Positions 16,930 to 26,180 of a stretch of 39,562 nucleotides of DNA are shown here, piece by piece. Origin of the DNA: an uncultured Saprospiraceae bacterium. GTDB lineage: Bacteria; Bacteroidota; Bacteroidia; Chitinophagales; Saprospiraceae. The position numbers and the translations under genes were made by a program. The stretch covers positions 1-39,562 of the forward strand of contig CAKZUK010000250.1 of NCBI GenBank assembly GCA_937921775.1, written 5' to 3'. How positions within the stretch are numbered: position 1 is the first letter of the stretch; the number at the start of each line of letters is the position of its first letter. The notes under the pieces were generated by a model that saw only the letters and a program-made list of their open reading frames with translations, made no database searches and was not told where the DNA came from.

Positions 16930-18777
16930 TTAAAAGGAAAACTTATACTTAGCACCTACAGAAACCCAAGTACCTGGCATTTCTACCAAGTTAGACTCCC
17001 GATATTTCTCATTCAAAATGTTATCAAATTGTACGAAGGCAGACCATTTCTTCTCCTGCCAGACTAATTTGGAGTCGAGTACGGTGTAGTTGTCCATGCT
17101 TACGCGATCGAGGTAACGGAAGCGAAGACTGTGGTGTAAATTTCCAAATATTTTGTGTTGGACACCTAGGACCAATTGATGGCGGAGATTTTCCAAAACG
17201 TATCTGGAAAAGGCAACATCTTCTTTAGGTACTTCAGCATCAATGTAGGTATAACTTAAATTAATCGATTCAATCCAGCTACTTTTACCGTAGAGTTGCT
17301 TTAAATTGAAGGTGGTACTAAGGTCAAAGCCCTGCATATTCAATGATGCGAAATTCTGTGGTTGCCACTTTTGGTTGATGCTATCTCTGGTCCAATCGAT
17401 GAGATCGGAACCGTCTCGTAAAAACCAACTAGCCTGTGCTTCAAACCAACTGTCGTTATATTTGATACCAGCTTCATAGGATAGTGCAGATTCTGGTTCC
17501 AAATCTTCGTTACCTACATTTGCTGAATCTTCGTAGTATAAATCAGTGAAGGTTGGGATTCTCCAAGTATAACCGACATTTGCGAAAGCTTTTAATTTTG
17601 GAGAAATCCGATATCCTAAATCCAAACCTGGAAAGAGTACATTCCCAAAGTCAGAATAATAGCTTGCTGACAGTCCAGGGCTAATGTCAAGACGATCATT
17701 CATTAATTTGAAACGGTGTTCCAAAAATAGGGTAGCGACTTTTCTATCGCGTTTCCCTAGGTTATTGGATTCTAAGTCCATTTGGTTTAGCTCAATGCCA
17801 AAACCTGTATCACCTAAACTACTATTTAATTCTGAGTGAAGTTCAAAACTAAAAACATTGGATGTATGTATGTTGTTGTATACTTCTGGGTTTTCGCGAA
17901 TAAAAACATAGTCATCATTGTTTCTTCTCCAACTGATTCTTGGTTTGATGATGAAATTTCCAAAAGCTCTTTTATAGCCGATAGCAACTAGTGAGGTTTT
18001 GACCTCCTCATATTGATTAGCGAAAGCAGCAGTAGTATCACCATAAAAACGGTTGGCACCAAAAGCTCGGTCGGTATAGGAAGCCATGATATCGATGCTT
18101 TGTACATCGTCATTCCAATTGGATTGGTAAAAATAATTGGAGATGGTGTAGTCTGTGTTTGCACGATAGCCGTCAGAGAAATTTCTAGAATACGAAAGAT
18201 ACTGTTTGTAATTTTTGACGGGCATGGATAGTGTAGCTTGTACACCACCAAGTTCGTGTTGACCAGCACGTAAACCAATGCTTAGAAATTTTTCGTCAGA
18301 GGTTTTTGTGATAATGTTGATGGCTCCAGCAAAGGCATTTTGTCCATAGACACGAGCGGCAGGGCCTTTCAGGATTTCAATCCGTTCGACGTTTTCTAAA
18401 TCGACGGGTAAATTCATGTTGTGATGACCGGTTTGAGGATCGGCCATTTTCACACCATTAATTAAGATAAGTACCTGATCAAAAGTACCACCTCTTAAGG
18501 AAACATCAGCTTGTACACCATGAGGTCCACGTTGTCGAATATCTATACCTGCTTGATACTGAAGTATTTCGGCAAGGGTATTGGCAGGGCTAGATGCAAT
18601 CTGTTCTTTGCTGATAATGTTGATGGAGCGAGAAGATTCAGCTACCGGAATTTGTAATCGATTTTCTGCAACCAATACAAGACCTAGTACGACATCGGTA
18701 CTGTCTGTTTGACTGAAACTGATAAAGGGGCTTAGCACTAATGCTAAAAAGAATAATACTTTTAGTTGGCAATTCAT
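16930..18777 (-). CDS. TonB-dependent outer-membrane receptor, BtuB-like
   Basis: 615 residues, typical for BtuB/siderophore-type receptors and shorter than SusC-like ones. The signal peptide covers residues 1-22 (ending ISFSQ). The plug domain covers about 45-165: INIISKEQIASSPANTLAEILQ, GIDIRQRG, VSLRGGTFDQVLILINGVKMADPQTGHHNMNLP and VERIEILKGPAARVYGQNAFAGAINIITK. A beta-barrel follows, ending in VGAKYKFSF with the terminal Phe used by the BAM complex. No N-terminal carboxypeptidase-like domain is present. The substrate could be cobalamin or a metal chelate; no cobalamin riboswitch was recognised upstream. The trp leader follows 90 bp downstream in the same direction. Confidence 0.88.
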   Translation of the reverse strand: MNCQLKVLFFLALVLSPFISFSQTDSTDVVLGLVLVAENRLQIPVAESSRSINIISKEQIASSPANTLAEILQYQAGIDIRQRGPHGVQADVSLRGGTFDQVLILINGVKMADPQTGHHNMNLPVDLENVERIEILKGPAARVYGQNAFAGAINIITKTSDEKFLSIGLRAGQHELGGVQATLSMPVKNYKQYLSYSRNFSDGYRANTDYTISNYFYQSNWNDDVQSIDIMASYTDRAFGANRFYGDTTAAFANQYEEVKTSLVAIGYKRAFGNFIIKPRISWRRNNDDYVFIRENPEVYNNIHTSNVFSFELHSELNSSLGDTGFGIELNQMDLESNNLGKRDRKVATLFLEHRFKLMNDRLDISPGLSASYYSDFGNVLFPGLDLGYRISPKLKAFANVGYTWRIPTFTDLYYEDSANVGNEDLEPESALSYEAGIKYNDSWFEAQASWFLRDGSDLIDWTRDSINQKWQPQNFASLNMQGFDLSTTFNLKQLYGKSSWIESINLSYTYIDAEVPKEDVAFSRYVLENLRHQLVLGVQHKIFGNLHHSLRFRYLDRVSMDNYTVLDSKLVWQEKKWSAFVQFDNILNEKYRESNLVEMPGTWVSVGAKYKFSF

Positions 18778-18920
18778 TAGTTGTGATTTTAACGGATAAA
18801 TGAAGTTGCAAAAGTATTGAGAATTGACTGAGCTAGGTAGTTCTTTTTGTCATGCTTGTGTCATGGAAAATAATGTAGCGAATATTCGATGGAATTATGT
18901 TTTGGCTTTGCCCTTTAACG

Positions 18921-19323
18921 GGGGATGGGACACGGATCTAACGGATTGAGCGCCTGCCTAGCTTGACGCCTATGGTATACATAAGTCGTGACATTAGGGG
19001 TGCTGCTCTCAAAAGCAATATTAATGGTGGACCATAAGAGAATTTTGAATCTGGCGGTGCCGGCAGGCAGGATAATGAATCGTTGAATTCGGAATTTTGA
19101 TTTTGCCCAATATCGCAGAGTTTCACATTTGAGAGGCATTCGAGATTCAAAATTCCGAATTCAACGATTCAAAATTTATCAAGTTTATCTTGTGCAACAG
19201 AGTTACAAATATGTATATACGGTAGGCTTGACGCCAGATCAGACAGGGATAGGGGACGGATTTTTTTCTTTTAACGTAAAAAAAACGCGATAGTGGACAA
19301 TCCGTTTAATTCGTGTCTCATCC
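18921..19323. repeat. Nested palindromic repeat region (GGATGGGACACGGAT family)
   Basis: The left arm (18921-18947), GGGATGGGACACGGATC..., pairs with the right arm (19298-19323) at about 22 of 26 positions. Words such as GGCTTGACGCC and CAGACAGGG recur just inside both ends. Related words are found at 21234-21380. Confidence 0.55.
19077..19170. repeat. Perfect 24-bp inverted repeat
   Basis: Arms at 19077-19100 and 19147-19170 are exact complements (GAATCGTTGAATTCGGAATT plus TTGA), enclosing a 46-bp loop. The words GAATTTTGAATC recur at 19040 and 19165. No T-run follows, so it does not look like a simple terminator. Confidence 0.85.
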
Positions 19324-19326
19324 TAT

Positions 19327-19821
19327 TTATTCGACCTCTTCAATTTTCATAATCTGAATAGCCAACAAAGAAATCAGACAATAAGCCAAGAAGTAATAAA
19401 AGCCAGAATGAATGTGCGCCTCAATACTTTCATTCGACTTAGTGGCTAGAAAGGCTAGAAAAACACCTACTACAAATACATCTGCCATTGACCACTTTCC
19501 AATGATGTAGACAAACTTATGAATACTCATTCGCTGTTTCAGGTTTTTGAAAAACAAAACAACCAGCAATAGAATGGCTTTAATAAGCGGAACGATAACA
19601 CTAAAGAATAAAATCAAGAAGGCAACCAGCGGATTATTATTCTCATTTAAAGTCTGGATGGTTTTGAGAATGCTCTGTGTACTCTCGTGCAAGTTTATAT
19701 TTCCTACAATTGGTAATTTGGCTCCGACCTTAATACTAAGGATGGGCTCTGTAAGACCCGGGTAGAGACAAACTAGAGAGATAATGATGAGAATTAGGGC
19801 GATTATATTGCGTGTTTTCAT
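19327..19821 (-). CDS. PqiA-family inner-membrane protein
   Basis: 164 residues with four predicted membrane helices (about 5-23, 62-90, 109-126 and 138-160). The signature GKWSMADVFVVGVFLAFLA around residue 107 is the conserved part of paraquat-inducible protein A, and VPLIKAILLL in helix 2 also fits. It is single-domain, half the size of E. coli PqiA. PqiA proteins are linked to lipid transport together with MCE proteins; no MCE gene is next to it. No operon partner is evident. Confidence 0.82.
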   Translation of the reverse strand: MKTRNIIALILIIISLVCLYPGLTEPILSIKVGAKLPIVGNINLHESTQSILKTIQTLNENNNPLVAFLILFFSVIVPLIKAILLLVVLFFKNLKQRMSIHKFVYIIGKWSMADVFVVGVFLAFLATKSNESIEAHIHSGFYYFLAYCLISLLAIQIMKIEEVE

Positions 19822-20020
19822 AAATTAGCTTAGATTTTTCACAAGAAAGGGATTTTTTTCCTTTTGGGAAAAAATAAACCCCTCGACTTCGCTTAGGACT
19901 GTACTTTAAGCGTACTTAAAATCTAAAAGGAAAATAAGCTATTTCAATATTATTTCCTTGTACTTATTCGCTATACAACTATTTTATCCAAAAAATCATC
20001 TGAAAGGTTACACTGTATTA

Positions 20021-20157
20021 AATACTCTATAACATAAATTTATTTAATTTTTGAATGTTCTTTTTTATTGATTACTTCGCCAATTTTTCTTCAAATAGCT
20101 AAGGCTATTCTCAAAAAAAATTGACTCGTCCTCACAAAAAGTAAGCTATTCAAAATG
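20021..20157. repeat. Dispersed direct repeat, copy A
   Basis: Begins AATACTCTATAACATAAATT and continues into ATTTAATTTTTGAATGTTC. A second copy lies at 39420-39557. The first 45 or so bases are nearly identical, and the remainder is about 75-80% similar by eye. Confidence 0.75.
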
Positions 20158-20278
20158 TAAAGCAACCTAACACACACTATATTATGTGCAACTGATGGTA
20201 GGAGATAGGACTGTGGTTAATAAGTTGGTTAAGAGTGGGGGGGGATTAGAATTAGAGTTAGAATTTGAATTTGAATCG

Positions 20279-20329
20279 AAATTAGAATGTCCCTCAATCG
20301 CAAGTTGCGTTAGAGGGACATTCTAATTT
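20279..20329. repeat. Perfect 17-bp palindrome near the yebC 3' end
   Basis: AAATTAGAATGTCCCTC at 20279-20295 pairs with 20313-20329, and an inner CGCAA-G-TTGCG stem sits in the loop. It lies 55 bp past the yebC stop and may act as a transcript-end stabiliser. No long T-run follows. Confidence 0.75.
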
Positions 20330-20384
20330 TGATGCTAGTCCTGGCTAGTGGTCTGTCTAGCTGGCAGATAGACCAGAGAGATTC

Positions 20385-21116
20385 TTAGACCATATTGTGG
20401 AACACATTCTGTACATCATCATCTTCTTCAATCCGCTCTAGCAACTTGTCAATGTCAGCCTGCTGTTGGTCGTCGGTGATTGCTTTAGTGATATTAGGCG
20501 TACGTTCGAAACCAGAAGAAATAATCTCGAAGCCTTTGTCTTCCAATGCTTTTTGGAGGGATCCAAAGTTTTCGAAAGAACCGTAAATCATGATGTGGTC
20601 TGCTCCATCATCTTCTTCCGCTTCTTCTACGAAAACTTCTTCTGCTCCAAAGTCAATAAACTCTAATTCCAATTCCTCTGGATCCAACTCACCTTTCAGA
20701 ATTTTAAATTGGCAGTTGTTGTCAAACATAAAGGATACAGAACCACTGGTTCCCATACTACCATTACATTTGTTGAAGTAAGATCTGATATTTGCAACAG
20801 TACGATTGTTGTTGTCCGTAGCCGTTTCTATAAGGATGGCTACACCATGTGGCGCATAGCCTTCAAATAGAATTTGTTTATAGTCTGAAGTATCTTTATC
20901 CGTTGCTTTTTTGATGGCACGCGCAATATTCTCTTTGGGCATATTGGCGGCACGTGCATTCTGGATGCAGGCGCGTAGTGCTGAATTGGTGTCAGGGTCA
21001 GCTCCACCTGATTTTATCGCAATTACGATGTCTTTACCAATTCGACTAAAAGTCTTAGCCATTGCTGCCCAACGTTTAAACTTTCGGGCTTTTCTAAATT
21101 CAAATGCTCTTCCCAT
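20385..21116 (-). CDS. yebC: YebC/PmpR-family protein
   Basis: 243 residues, the normal length. Typical features: MGRAFEFRKARKFKRWAAMAKTF at the N-terminus, then GKDIVIAIKSGGADPDTNSALR, NMPKENIARAIKKA, EGYAPHGVAILIE, TDNNNRTVANIRSYF and the GSMGTSGSVSFMF motif, which is strongly conserved. The acidic middle and C-terminal part ends in DVQNVFHNM. The family was annotated as transcription regulators; recent work links some members to relief of ribosome stalling. It is a single gene flanked by repeats. Confidence 0.93.
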   Translation of the reverse strand: MGRAFEFRKARKFKRWAAMAKTFSRIGKDIVIAIKSGGADPDTNSALRACIQNARAANMPKENIARAIKKATDKDTSDYKQILFEGYAPHGVAILIETATDNNNRTVANIRSYFNKCNGSMGTSGSVSFMFDNNCQFKILKGELDPEELELEFIDFGAEEVFVEEAEEDDGADHIMIYGSFENFGSLQKALEDKGFEIISSGFERTPNITKAITDDQQQADIDKLLERIEEDDDVQNVFHNMV

Positions 21117-21233
21117 TATTGAGTAATTTTATTAGTTCAGCTGCAAATATAAGGTCTTAGCCTTGCTATGACAATTATTTTGTACCCTTAATCTTGTATG
21201 TAGAGAGGATTTAGGGTGAAATGTGCCACTCTA

Positions 21234-21380
21234 ATGGGGATGGGAGCGCTGATCTAACAGATATTGAAAGGATTTATATAGATTGCTTTCTAGCGTTTTT
21301 TATAAACGATCGTAGAAAAAATCTGTTTTATCCGTCCAATCCGCGCCTGTCTAGCTGCGCGCCAGATAGATCCCATCCTA
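21234..21380. repeat. Imperfect palindrome, GGATGGGA...GATCTAACAGAT family
   Basis: The left part (GGATGGGAGCGCTGATCTAA, then CAGAT) and the right part (complement of GGATGGGAT...GGATAAAACAGAT) form an interrupted palindrome sharing words with 18921-19323. The right half carries an extra CCTGTCTAGCTGCGCGCCAG palindrome. Confidence 0.5.
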
Positions 21381-21396
21381 GCAAGCGGGCAAAAAA

Positions 21397-22866
21397 TTAT
21401 GCAGGCTTTTGTAAAGGAATCCGCTTCAAAGTCTCCAACAAGAATTTCCAATACTTCTGCACCGAGCTAATCTGCACCTTTTCATCAGGCGAATGCGCAC
21501 CACGAATATTCGGACCAAAAGAAATCATTTCCATATCTGGATAGTTAGTTCCAAGAATACCGCATTCCAAACCTGCATGACAAGCATTTACGTTAGCCTT
21601 ACCTTCAAACATTTCTGAATATAGATCATTCATTACTTTGACAATATCAGCACCAGGCTTTGGTGTCCATCCTGGATAATCACCAGAGAAAGAAACATCA
21701 GCTCCTAGTAGCTCAAAGGCACTTTTGATAGAAGTTGCCATATCCATTTTTTCAGTGTCCACAGAACTTCGTGTCAAACACTGTAGAGAATAGGAGCCAT
21801 CTTTTACTAAAATACGCGCTACATTATTTGAGGTCTGAACCAAATCTTCAATGTCTGGACTCATTCGATAAATTCCATTCGGACAAGCATAAACAGAGCG
21901 TAGTAATTTAGATTGGAAATCAGCTGAAGTTAAATGTGCTGGAGCATCAGTCGCTTCACATAAAACTTGCATGTCGCTATCTGTTGTTCCATATTCTGTT
22001 TTTAAAATACCAGCTTGCTCTGCCATGAATTTTTTGAAGTCATCGACTCTGTCATTTGGAAGAGCTACGGTAGCAAAGGATTCTCGTGGAATTGCATTTC
22101 GCAAAGAGCCACCATCAATTGCTGCAATGCGCAATCCAAATTGGTTGGCAGCTTGATACAAAATTCGGTTCATTAATTTGTTGGCATTACCGCGACCTTT
22201 GTGGATATCCATACCGGAGTGACCACCTGTCAAACCTTTTACGGAAAGTGTAAAACCTTGCATACCAGCAGGAGTGTCTTCTTGAATGAAGGTACCTGTA
22301 GCGGTTACATCTATGCCACCTGCGCAGCCAATTGTCAATTCATCATCGTCTTCGGTATCTAGATTTAACATAATGGTTGCATCAAGCAAACCTCCTACTA
22401 AACCCATTGCTCCTGTCATTCCCGTTTCTTCGTCTATCGTAAAGAGTGCTTCCACAGGAGGATGTGCAATGTCCGTTGAAGAAAGAACCGTCATGATAGA
22501 AGCTACGCCGATACCATTGTCAGCACCGAGTGTCGTTCCACGCGCTTTGATCCAATCACCTTCGACAATCATATCAATGCCTTGTGTGTCAAAATTGAAA
22601 TCGGTGTCTGCATTTTTTTGATGTACCATGTCGAGGTGACTTTGCATGACGATGGTTTGTCTATCTTCCATTCCCGGACTTGCTGGTTTTTTAATGATGA
22701 CATTTCCAACTCCATCCACTACTGTTGGGAGTCCTAGGCTTGCGCCAAAATCTACCATAAATTGTATGACTCGTTCTTCTTTTTTAGAAGGTCTTGGAAC
22801 TGCGTTTAAGTCGGCAAAATGGTTCCACAATGTTTTAGGTTCTACGTTTCTTACGCTTGTACTCAT
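21397..22866 (-). CDS. pepD: Aminoacyl-histidine dipeptidase / cytosol non-specific dipeptidase (M20)
   Basis: 489 residues, the usual PepD length. It is a di-zinc M20 peptidase that hydrolyses dipeptides such as carnosine/Xaa-His. Motifs: MQSHLDMVHQKN with Zn ligand His77 and catalytic Asp79; GTTLGADNGIG with bridging Asp116; IDEETGMTGAMGL with Glu146 (general base) and Glu147; LNLDTEDDDELTIGCAGG; the dimerisation-domain GGHSGMDIHKGRGNA; CHAGLECGIL; and IRGAHSPDEKVQI with the last Zn His. All metal ligands appear intact. No signal peptide, so cytoplasmic. Confidence 0.93.
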   Translation of the reverse strand: MSTSVRNVEPKTLWNHFADLNAVPRPSKKEERVIQFMVDFGASLGLPTVVDGVGNVIIKKPASPGMEDRQTIVMQSHLDMVHQKNADTDFNFDTQGIDMIVEGDWIKARGTTLGADNGIGVASIMTVLSSTDIAHPPVEALFTIDEETGMTGAMGLVGGLLDATIMLNLDTEDDDELTIGCAGGIDVTATGTFIQEDTPAGMQGFTLSVKGLTGGHSGMDIHKGRGNANKLMNRILYQAANQFGLRIAAIDGGSLRNAIPRESFATVALPNDRVDDFKKFMAEQAGILKTEYGTTDSDMQVLCEATDAPAHLTSADFQSKLLRSVYACPNGIYRMSPDIEDLVQTSNNVARILVKDGSYSLQCLTRSSVDTEKMDMATSIKSAFELLGADVSFSGDYPGWTPKPGADIVKVMNDLYSEMFEGKANVNACHAGLECGILGTNYPDMEMISFGPNIRGAHSPDEKVQISSVQKYWKFLLETLKRIPLQKPA

Positions 22867-22982
22867 ATTTGTTTTTTTTTGAAAATAAGTTTGGAAGTGG
22901 GGAGAAGACTGAAGTTTAGTTATATCAAAATTAGCAAAGTTTTTAAATGTAAAACCGCAAAACGCTGTGCTGAGCGAAGTAT

Positions 22983-23090
22983 GATAAAGTCAAAATGTAA
23001 AAGTTGCCGAATACTGTGACAAACAACGCGCATTTACGATAGTGGGAAAACTTTTACATTTTGACTTTTGCGGTTTTACATTTTACATTT
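22983..23090 (+). repeat. 108-bp palindromic repeat element, copy 1
   Basis: Inner arms GTCAAAATGTAAAAGTT (22989-23005) and their complement (23049-23065) are perfect over 17 bp. An outer pair AAATGTAAAACCGCAAAA (22945-22962) with 23066-23083 is perfect over 18 bp. The loop contains ACAAACAACGCGCATTTACG. An inverted copy lies at 29240-29347 with about three differences over 108 bp. Confidence 0.85.
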
Positions 23091-23152
23091 CAATTGTGTT
23101 CCTGATGCCAAAGTCAATTAAAGGTCACCTTGCTCGGTCTTTTCCTCTCCAC

Positions 23153-23791
23153 TTAATTATTTAATACACGCTCCACTTCCTGCGCCATCAACATCTTTCC
23201 TTCTACATTCGGATGCACACCATCAGGAAGCAATTCATCTTTTCCGTCAAGGACTTTGAAGAAATCAATAATGTCGACTTTACAAATCTTAGCAATCGCT
23301 AAGGTCAACGAATGAATCTCCGTGTTGGTTACATCAGCTCGAATTTGAAATGGATTTTTTAGAACAGGTACAGGAAGCGCTAAATATATTTTTGGCTTCG
23401 AAGCCAAATTTTGAAATTGTTGAATTAAGTCAATATAGTCGATTGCGAATTCACTTTTGTAAACTTCCCAGTTGAATGGTTTGGAATCGTTGGTTCCTAA
23501 TTTGATGATGACGATGTTGGCTTGGAAGTCGAGTGCTGCCTGATATTCAGGACGTTCCCAATAAGGATAGTTTCCTTTTTTGAGTAGGGTCGCACCGCTG
23601 TGACCAAAATTTTTGATGTCCCAGTCGTCGCCCATTAAGCTATCGAGGATATTGGGATATTGTTCCATATTGCCGTACATGGTGTTGGTGCCATTGGTAA
23701 TGCTATTGCCTACGCAGGCTACTTTTGTTTGTGCGTAGGAAAGGCTGGTGGCTAGCATTATGACTAGGAAGAGTAGTCGCTGTCGTTTCAT
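23153..23791 (-). CDS. Exported SGNH/GDSL-family esterase
   Basis: 212 residues from the MKRQRLL start (an in-frame ATG three codons earlier is possible). The signal peptide ends SLSYAQ. The four SGNH blocks are visible: VACVGNSITNGT (catalytic Ser), KNFGHSGATLLKKG (Gly), IVIIKLGTNDSKPFNW (Asn) and ELLPDGVHPNVEGK (Asp/His). The spacing and LGTNDSK suggest the sialate-O-acetylesterase/GDSL-lipase-like subgroup that acts on acetylated sugars, but the substrate cannot be told. It is probably periplasmic or outer-membrane associated. Single gene. Confidence 0.85.
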   Translation of the reverse strand: MKRQRLLFLVIMLATSLSYAQTKVACVGNSITNGTNTMYGNMEQYPNILDSLMGDDWDIKNFGHSGATLLKKGNYPYWERPEYQAALDFQANIVIIKLGTNDSKPFNWEVYKSEFAIDYIDLIQQFQNLASKPKIYLALPVPVLKNPFQIRADVTNTEIHSLTLAIAKICKVDIIDFFKVLDGKDELLPDGVHPNVEGKMLMAQEVERVLNN

Positions 23792-23913
23792 GCTGCCCAA
23801 AATAAGGAAAAAGGTTGGAAGAAGGAAGTGGGGAGTGAGGAGATTCCTGTAAGCGTTTAGTTCTACCTACGATTGAACTTCCTAGTTTCATTCCCCAGCT
23901 CCAAGTTCTTGTA

Positions 23914-25671
23914 TTAAAACGATTCTATCAATATTCTAAATTCTGCAGTAATAGTATGTACTTGGCTATTGTCATTTGATTCTGTCAGAGAAGCTTCGAT
24001 AGTACCTTCTACAAAACCACCGATACCTTCGAAAAGTGTTATGTTAAGTATTTGATCACAATCTGGAGAATTAGATCCAATGTTAGAACAGAGTCCAAAG
24101 TAAGTAGCTGTTCCATTATCTCCACGAATATGGGTTTCGTCAGGGGCCTTAATTCCGACTTGAATCGAACTTAGAACCAAAACATAAAAATCGCTTTGGA
24201 TGTCATTAATAATGAAGACGTTATCTGATTCACTATAGGAAGCTTTTGGCAAATCATATGAAAATTCGTTTCCATTAATTGTATAAGTGATGTATTCTAC
24301 CAAATCTTCACAAACGGTAATCGTACCAATATCAAGATTAGTTTGACCATTTATCTCGTAATTTACGGTGGGACTTTGTTTTGAATTCGCTCTGTCAAAA
24401 GCAGTACCCATTATATTATTTCCATTGCAAGTATTAATGAATTGAGAGAAATTTCCATTAGCATCAACATTTATAATTTCAATAAAACTACTTGCGACTA
24501 AGAAGTAAGCATCTGAAGTTGGATTGTTATCACAGTTGACCAACTTGCCGCTTATCTTTATGAAATGGTCTTCTGTGTCAATTTGGATTGGAGAGATTGT
24601 TTCATCGCCAGAGAAGGGGCCAATGGAACTGCTGTAAATTTCAGCCCCGCAATTGTCTAGGACCCTAAGCATTAAGTCTACATTTCCGGGAACAAAGCCT
24701 TGGTATAGTCCATCTTCATCTGTGATTCCATTTCCAGCAGAAGCCGTTGATACTTCTGTAATGACGACGGTCAATGAATGGATACCCTTACCATCGTTGT
24801 CAGTTAATGTACCGTTAATGTAAGCATAGTCTCTTGGAACATCGCAATTCCAAAATGAAAAATGACTAACGTTACCAACATACTTGTCACCTTCCAAAGT
24901 AGCTTCGCCATCCTCTATCCAATAGCCACTGGACTCATCAAAATGCCAAAGCGGAATAGTGGCGGGTGCATTTGCAAGCAAAGAATTAGGAACAGGTAAT
25001 TCAATAGTAGCCCTTTGCCCATCGGCAATATTCAATGCTTCGTCAGTCTCGCTTTCCAGCTCAACACCGATCATTCCGAAGCTTGTCAATTGTTGTTGCA
25101 CATTGTCGGTGTTAATTGCTCTTAGATCACCAGGCATTCTTTGTGCAAGATCAGTAGCTGTTGGGTCGAGCCAAGTGGCATATACGTTTACGTTACCAGT
25201 GTAAGTACTTCCTCCTTCTTTTTTGATGGCATTGGCTGGGAATTTAATGCTTGCATCACCATTGGTTATAACTGTTGCACCAGCTGAAGTTAAGAATGTT
25301 CCGGATAGCTCTTTTTCTAATAATTTGATTTTGGTAAAATTTTGTTTGTTTGCTTTTGAGTGTACAAATTTTGCGTTGTGGAAATAACCATCTTTTTCTG
25401 CGGTGATCAAACTACCTTTCGTATTGATATTTACATTTTGAAAAGAAAAATATCCGTTCTGATCCGTCATGGCAGTATTGGTACTGAGATTAATCATTAC
25501 ATCATTTAGAGGAATGTCTTCTTGGTTAGTAATAATTCCTGAGACAGAGGCGGTCACAATAACACTCGTTGTATCGGGAGAAGAATTGCTTTGATCGTCA
25601 TCTTTTTTACAAGCGCTAAAAAATAGAGCGATAAAGAGCGTTAAGCAGAAAACTGTTTTTAGTTGCTTCAT
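23914..25671 (-). CDS. Lipoprotein with carboxypeptidase-regulatory-like domain, paralogue 1
   Basis: 585 residues from the chosen ATG at 25671. The open frame extends 38 codons further, but MKQLKTVFCLTLFIALFFSAC-KKDDD is a complete lipoprotein signal and matches the start of paralogue 2. Domains: a CarboxypepD_reg-like beta-sandwich (VSGIITNQEDIPLNDVMINL to NGYFSFQNVNI), then a larger conserved block with FPANAIK, YATWLDPTATDLAQRMPGDLRA, GMIGVELE, IPLWHFDESSGYW and NVSHFSFWNCDVP, then a second beta-sandwich (NGTLTDNDGKGIHSLTVVI) and a variable C-terminal region. It was probably surface- or periplasm-anchored. No enzyme motif. Two close paralogues lie within 12 kb. Confidence 0.82.
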   Translation of the reverse strand: MKQLKTVFCLTLFIALFFSACKKDDDQSNSSPDTTSVIVTASVSGIITNQEDIPLNDVMINLSTNTAMTDQNGYFSFQNVNINTKGSLITAEKDGYFHNAKFVHSKANKQNFTKIKLLEKELSGTFLTSAGATVITNGDASIKFPANAIKKEGGSTYTGNVNVYATWLDPTATDLAQRMPGDLRAINTDNVQQQLTSFGMIGVELESETDEALNIADGQRATIELPVPNSLLANAPATIPLWHFDESSGYWIEDGEATLEGDKYVGNVSHFSFWNCDVPRDYAYINGTLTDNDGKGIHSLTVVITEVSTASAGNGITDEDGLYQGFVPGNVDLMLRVLDNCGAEIYSSSIGPFSGDETISPIQIDTEDHFIKISGKLVNCDNNPTSDAYFLVASSFIEIINVDANGNFSQFINTCNGNNIMGTAFDRANSKQSPTVNYEINGQTNLDIGTITVCEDLVEYITYTINGNEFSYDLPKASYSESDNVFIINDIQSDFYVLVLSSIQVGIKAPDETHIRGDNGTATYFGLCSNIGSNSPDCDQILNITLFEGIGGFVEGTIEASLTESNDNSQVHTITAEFRILIESF

Positions 25672-26180
25672 TATTTTTGTTTTAGTGGAGGAAGATAACA
25701 TTAATAAGTTTCGTTCTTTGACAAATCCCATGGCCAATGTTAAAATGAAAGCAAAAGTGAGCAAGGGAAACGTTGATTTTATCATTGGGTTCTACCGCGG
25801 AATTTGTCAAAGAACCATAAATTTGATGCTAGCAAGTTAGTGCTTACTTAGGGTTTTAGGCTTACAGATATGTTTCAAAAGATAACTAGATGAGACTAAT
25901 TGATCTACAGGACTTACGCTTATGTTGCGTTTACAGCAAGTAGCCTATGCTAAGTGCTTGATTGAGAACAAAGTGGATGTCTCCATTTTATGTGTAGAAC
26001 AAATTTTTGGTATCCTTTATCCTGAAAGGAAAAAAGATGAAAGGAAAGTTGTGAGAAGAAGAGGGCGATGAGAAATGGGAGGCTGGAAGTGGGAAGTGGG
26101 AAGTTTTCCATAAAACGCGTAACTCCGCGATCGAGTGAACTTCCCATTTCCCATTTCCCATTTCGAATGATAGGCAAAGG
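25672..26180. other. Intergenic region with palindromic repeat
   Basis: 509 bp upstream of lipoprotein paralogue 1. It contains its promoter region, an imperfect inverted pair built on GTTCTTTGACAAAT (near 25712 and 25800), and the GGGAAGT-type palindrome at 26091-26152. No gene recognised. Confidence 0.5.
26091..26152. repeat. Palindrome with GGGAAGT-word arms
   Basis: GGGAAGTGGGAAGTT (26091-26105) pairs with AACTTCCCATTTCCC (26138-26152) with one mismatch; further CCCATTTCCCATTT words extend the right side to 26163. The loop holds AACGCGTAACTCCGCGATCG. A decayed relative may lie at 23816-23905. Confidence 0.6.

Larger units (their letters stand above)
18778..19326. other. Repeat-rich intergenic region
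   Basis: 549 bp without a credible gene. It contains the nested palindromes listed separately: an outer imperfect 26-bp pair (18921-18947 with 19298-19323) and an inner perfect 24-bp pair (19077-19100 with 19147-19170). It also has CCTGCCTAGCTTGACGCC-like and GCCGGCAGGCAG words. Short ORFs here overlap the repeats and look spurious. Confidence 0.6.
19822..20384. other. Repeat-rich intergenic region
   Basis: 563 bp between pqiA-like and yebC. It holds copy A of a dispersed direct repeat (20021-20157), a run of TTAGAATTTGAATTT-like words (20246-20280), a strong palindrome (20279-20329), and a CTGTCTAGCTGGCAGATAGAC palindrome around 20352-20374. The promoter of the pqiA-like gene must lie at its left end. 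Confidence 0.6.

Noticed and set aside
18778..18960. Cobalamin riboswitch before the BtuB-like receptor
   Set aside because: No B12 box or recognisable conserved core on the minus strand; the sequence is repeat-derived.
18915..19150. Overlapping 70-74 codon minus-strand ORFs
   Set aside because: They lie wholly in nested palindromic repeats and show no protein-like pattern or start signal.
25672..25785. N-terminal extension of lipoprotein paralogue 1 with an extra hydrophobic segment
   Set aside because: The internal ATG gives a lipoprotein signal matching paralogue 2; a second hydrophobic segment ahead of it would be abnormal.
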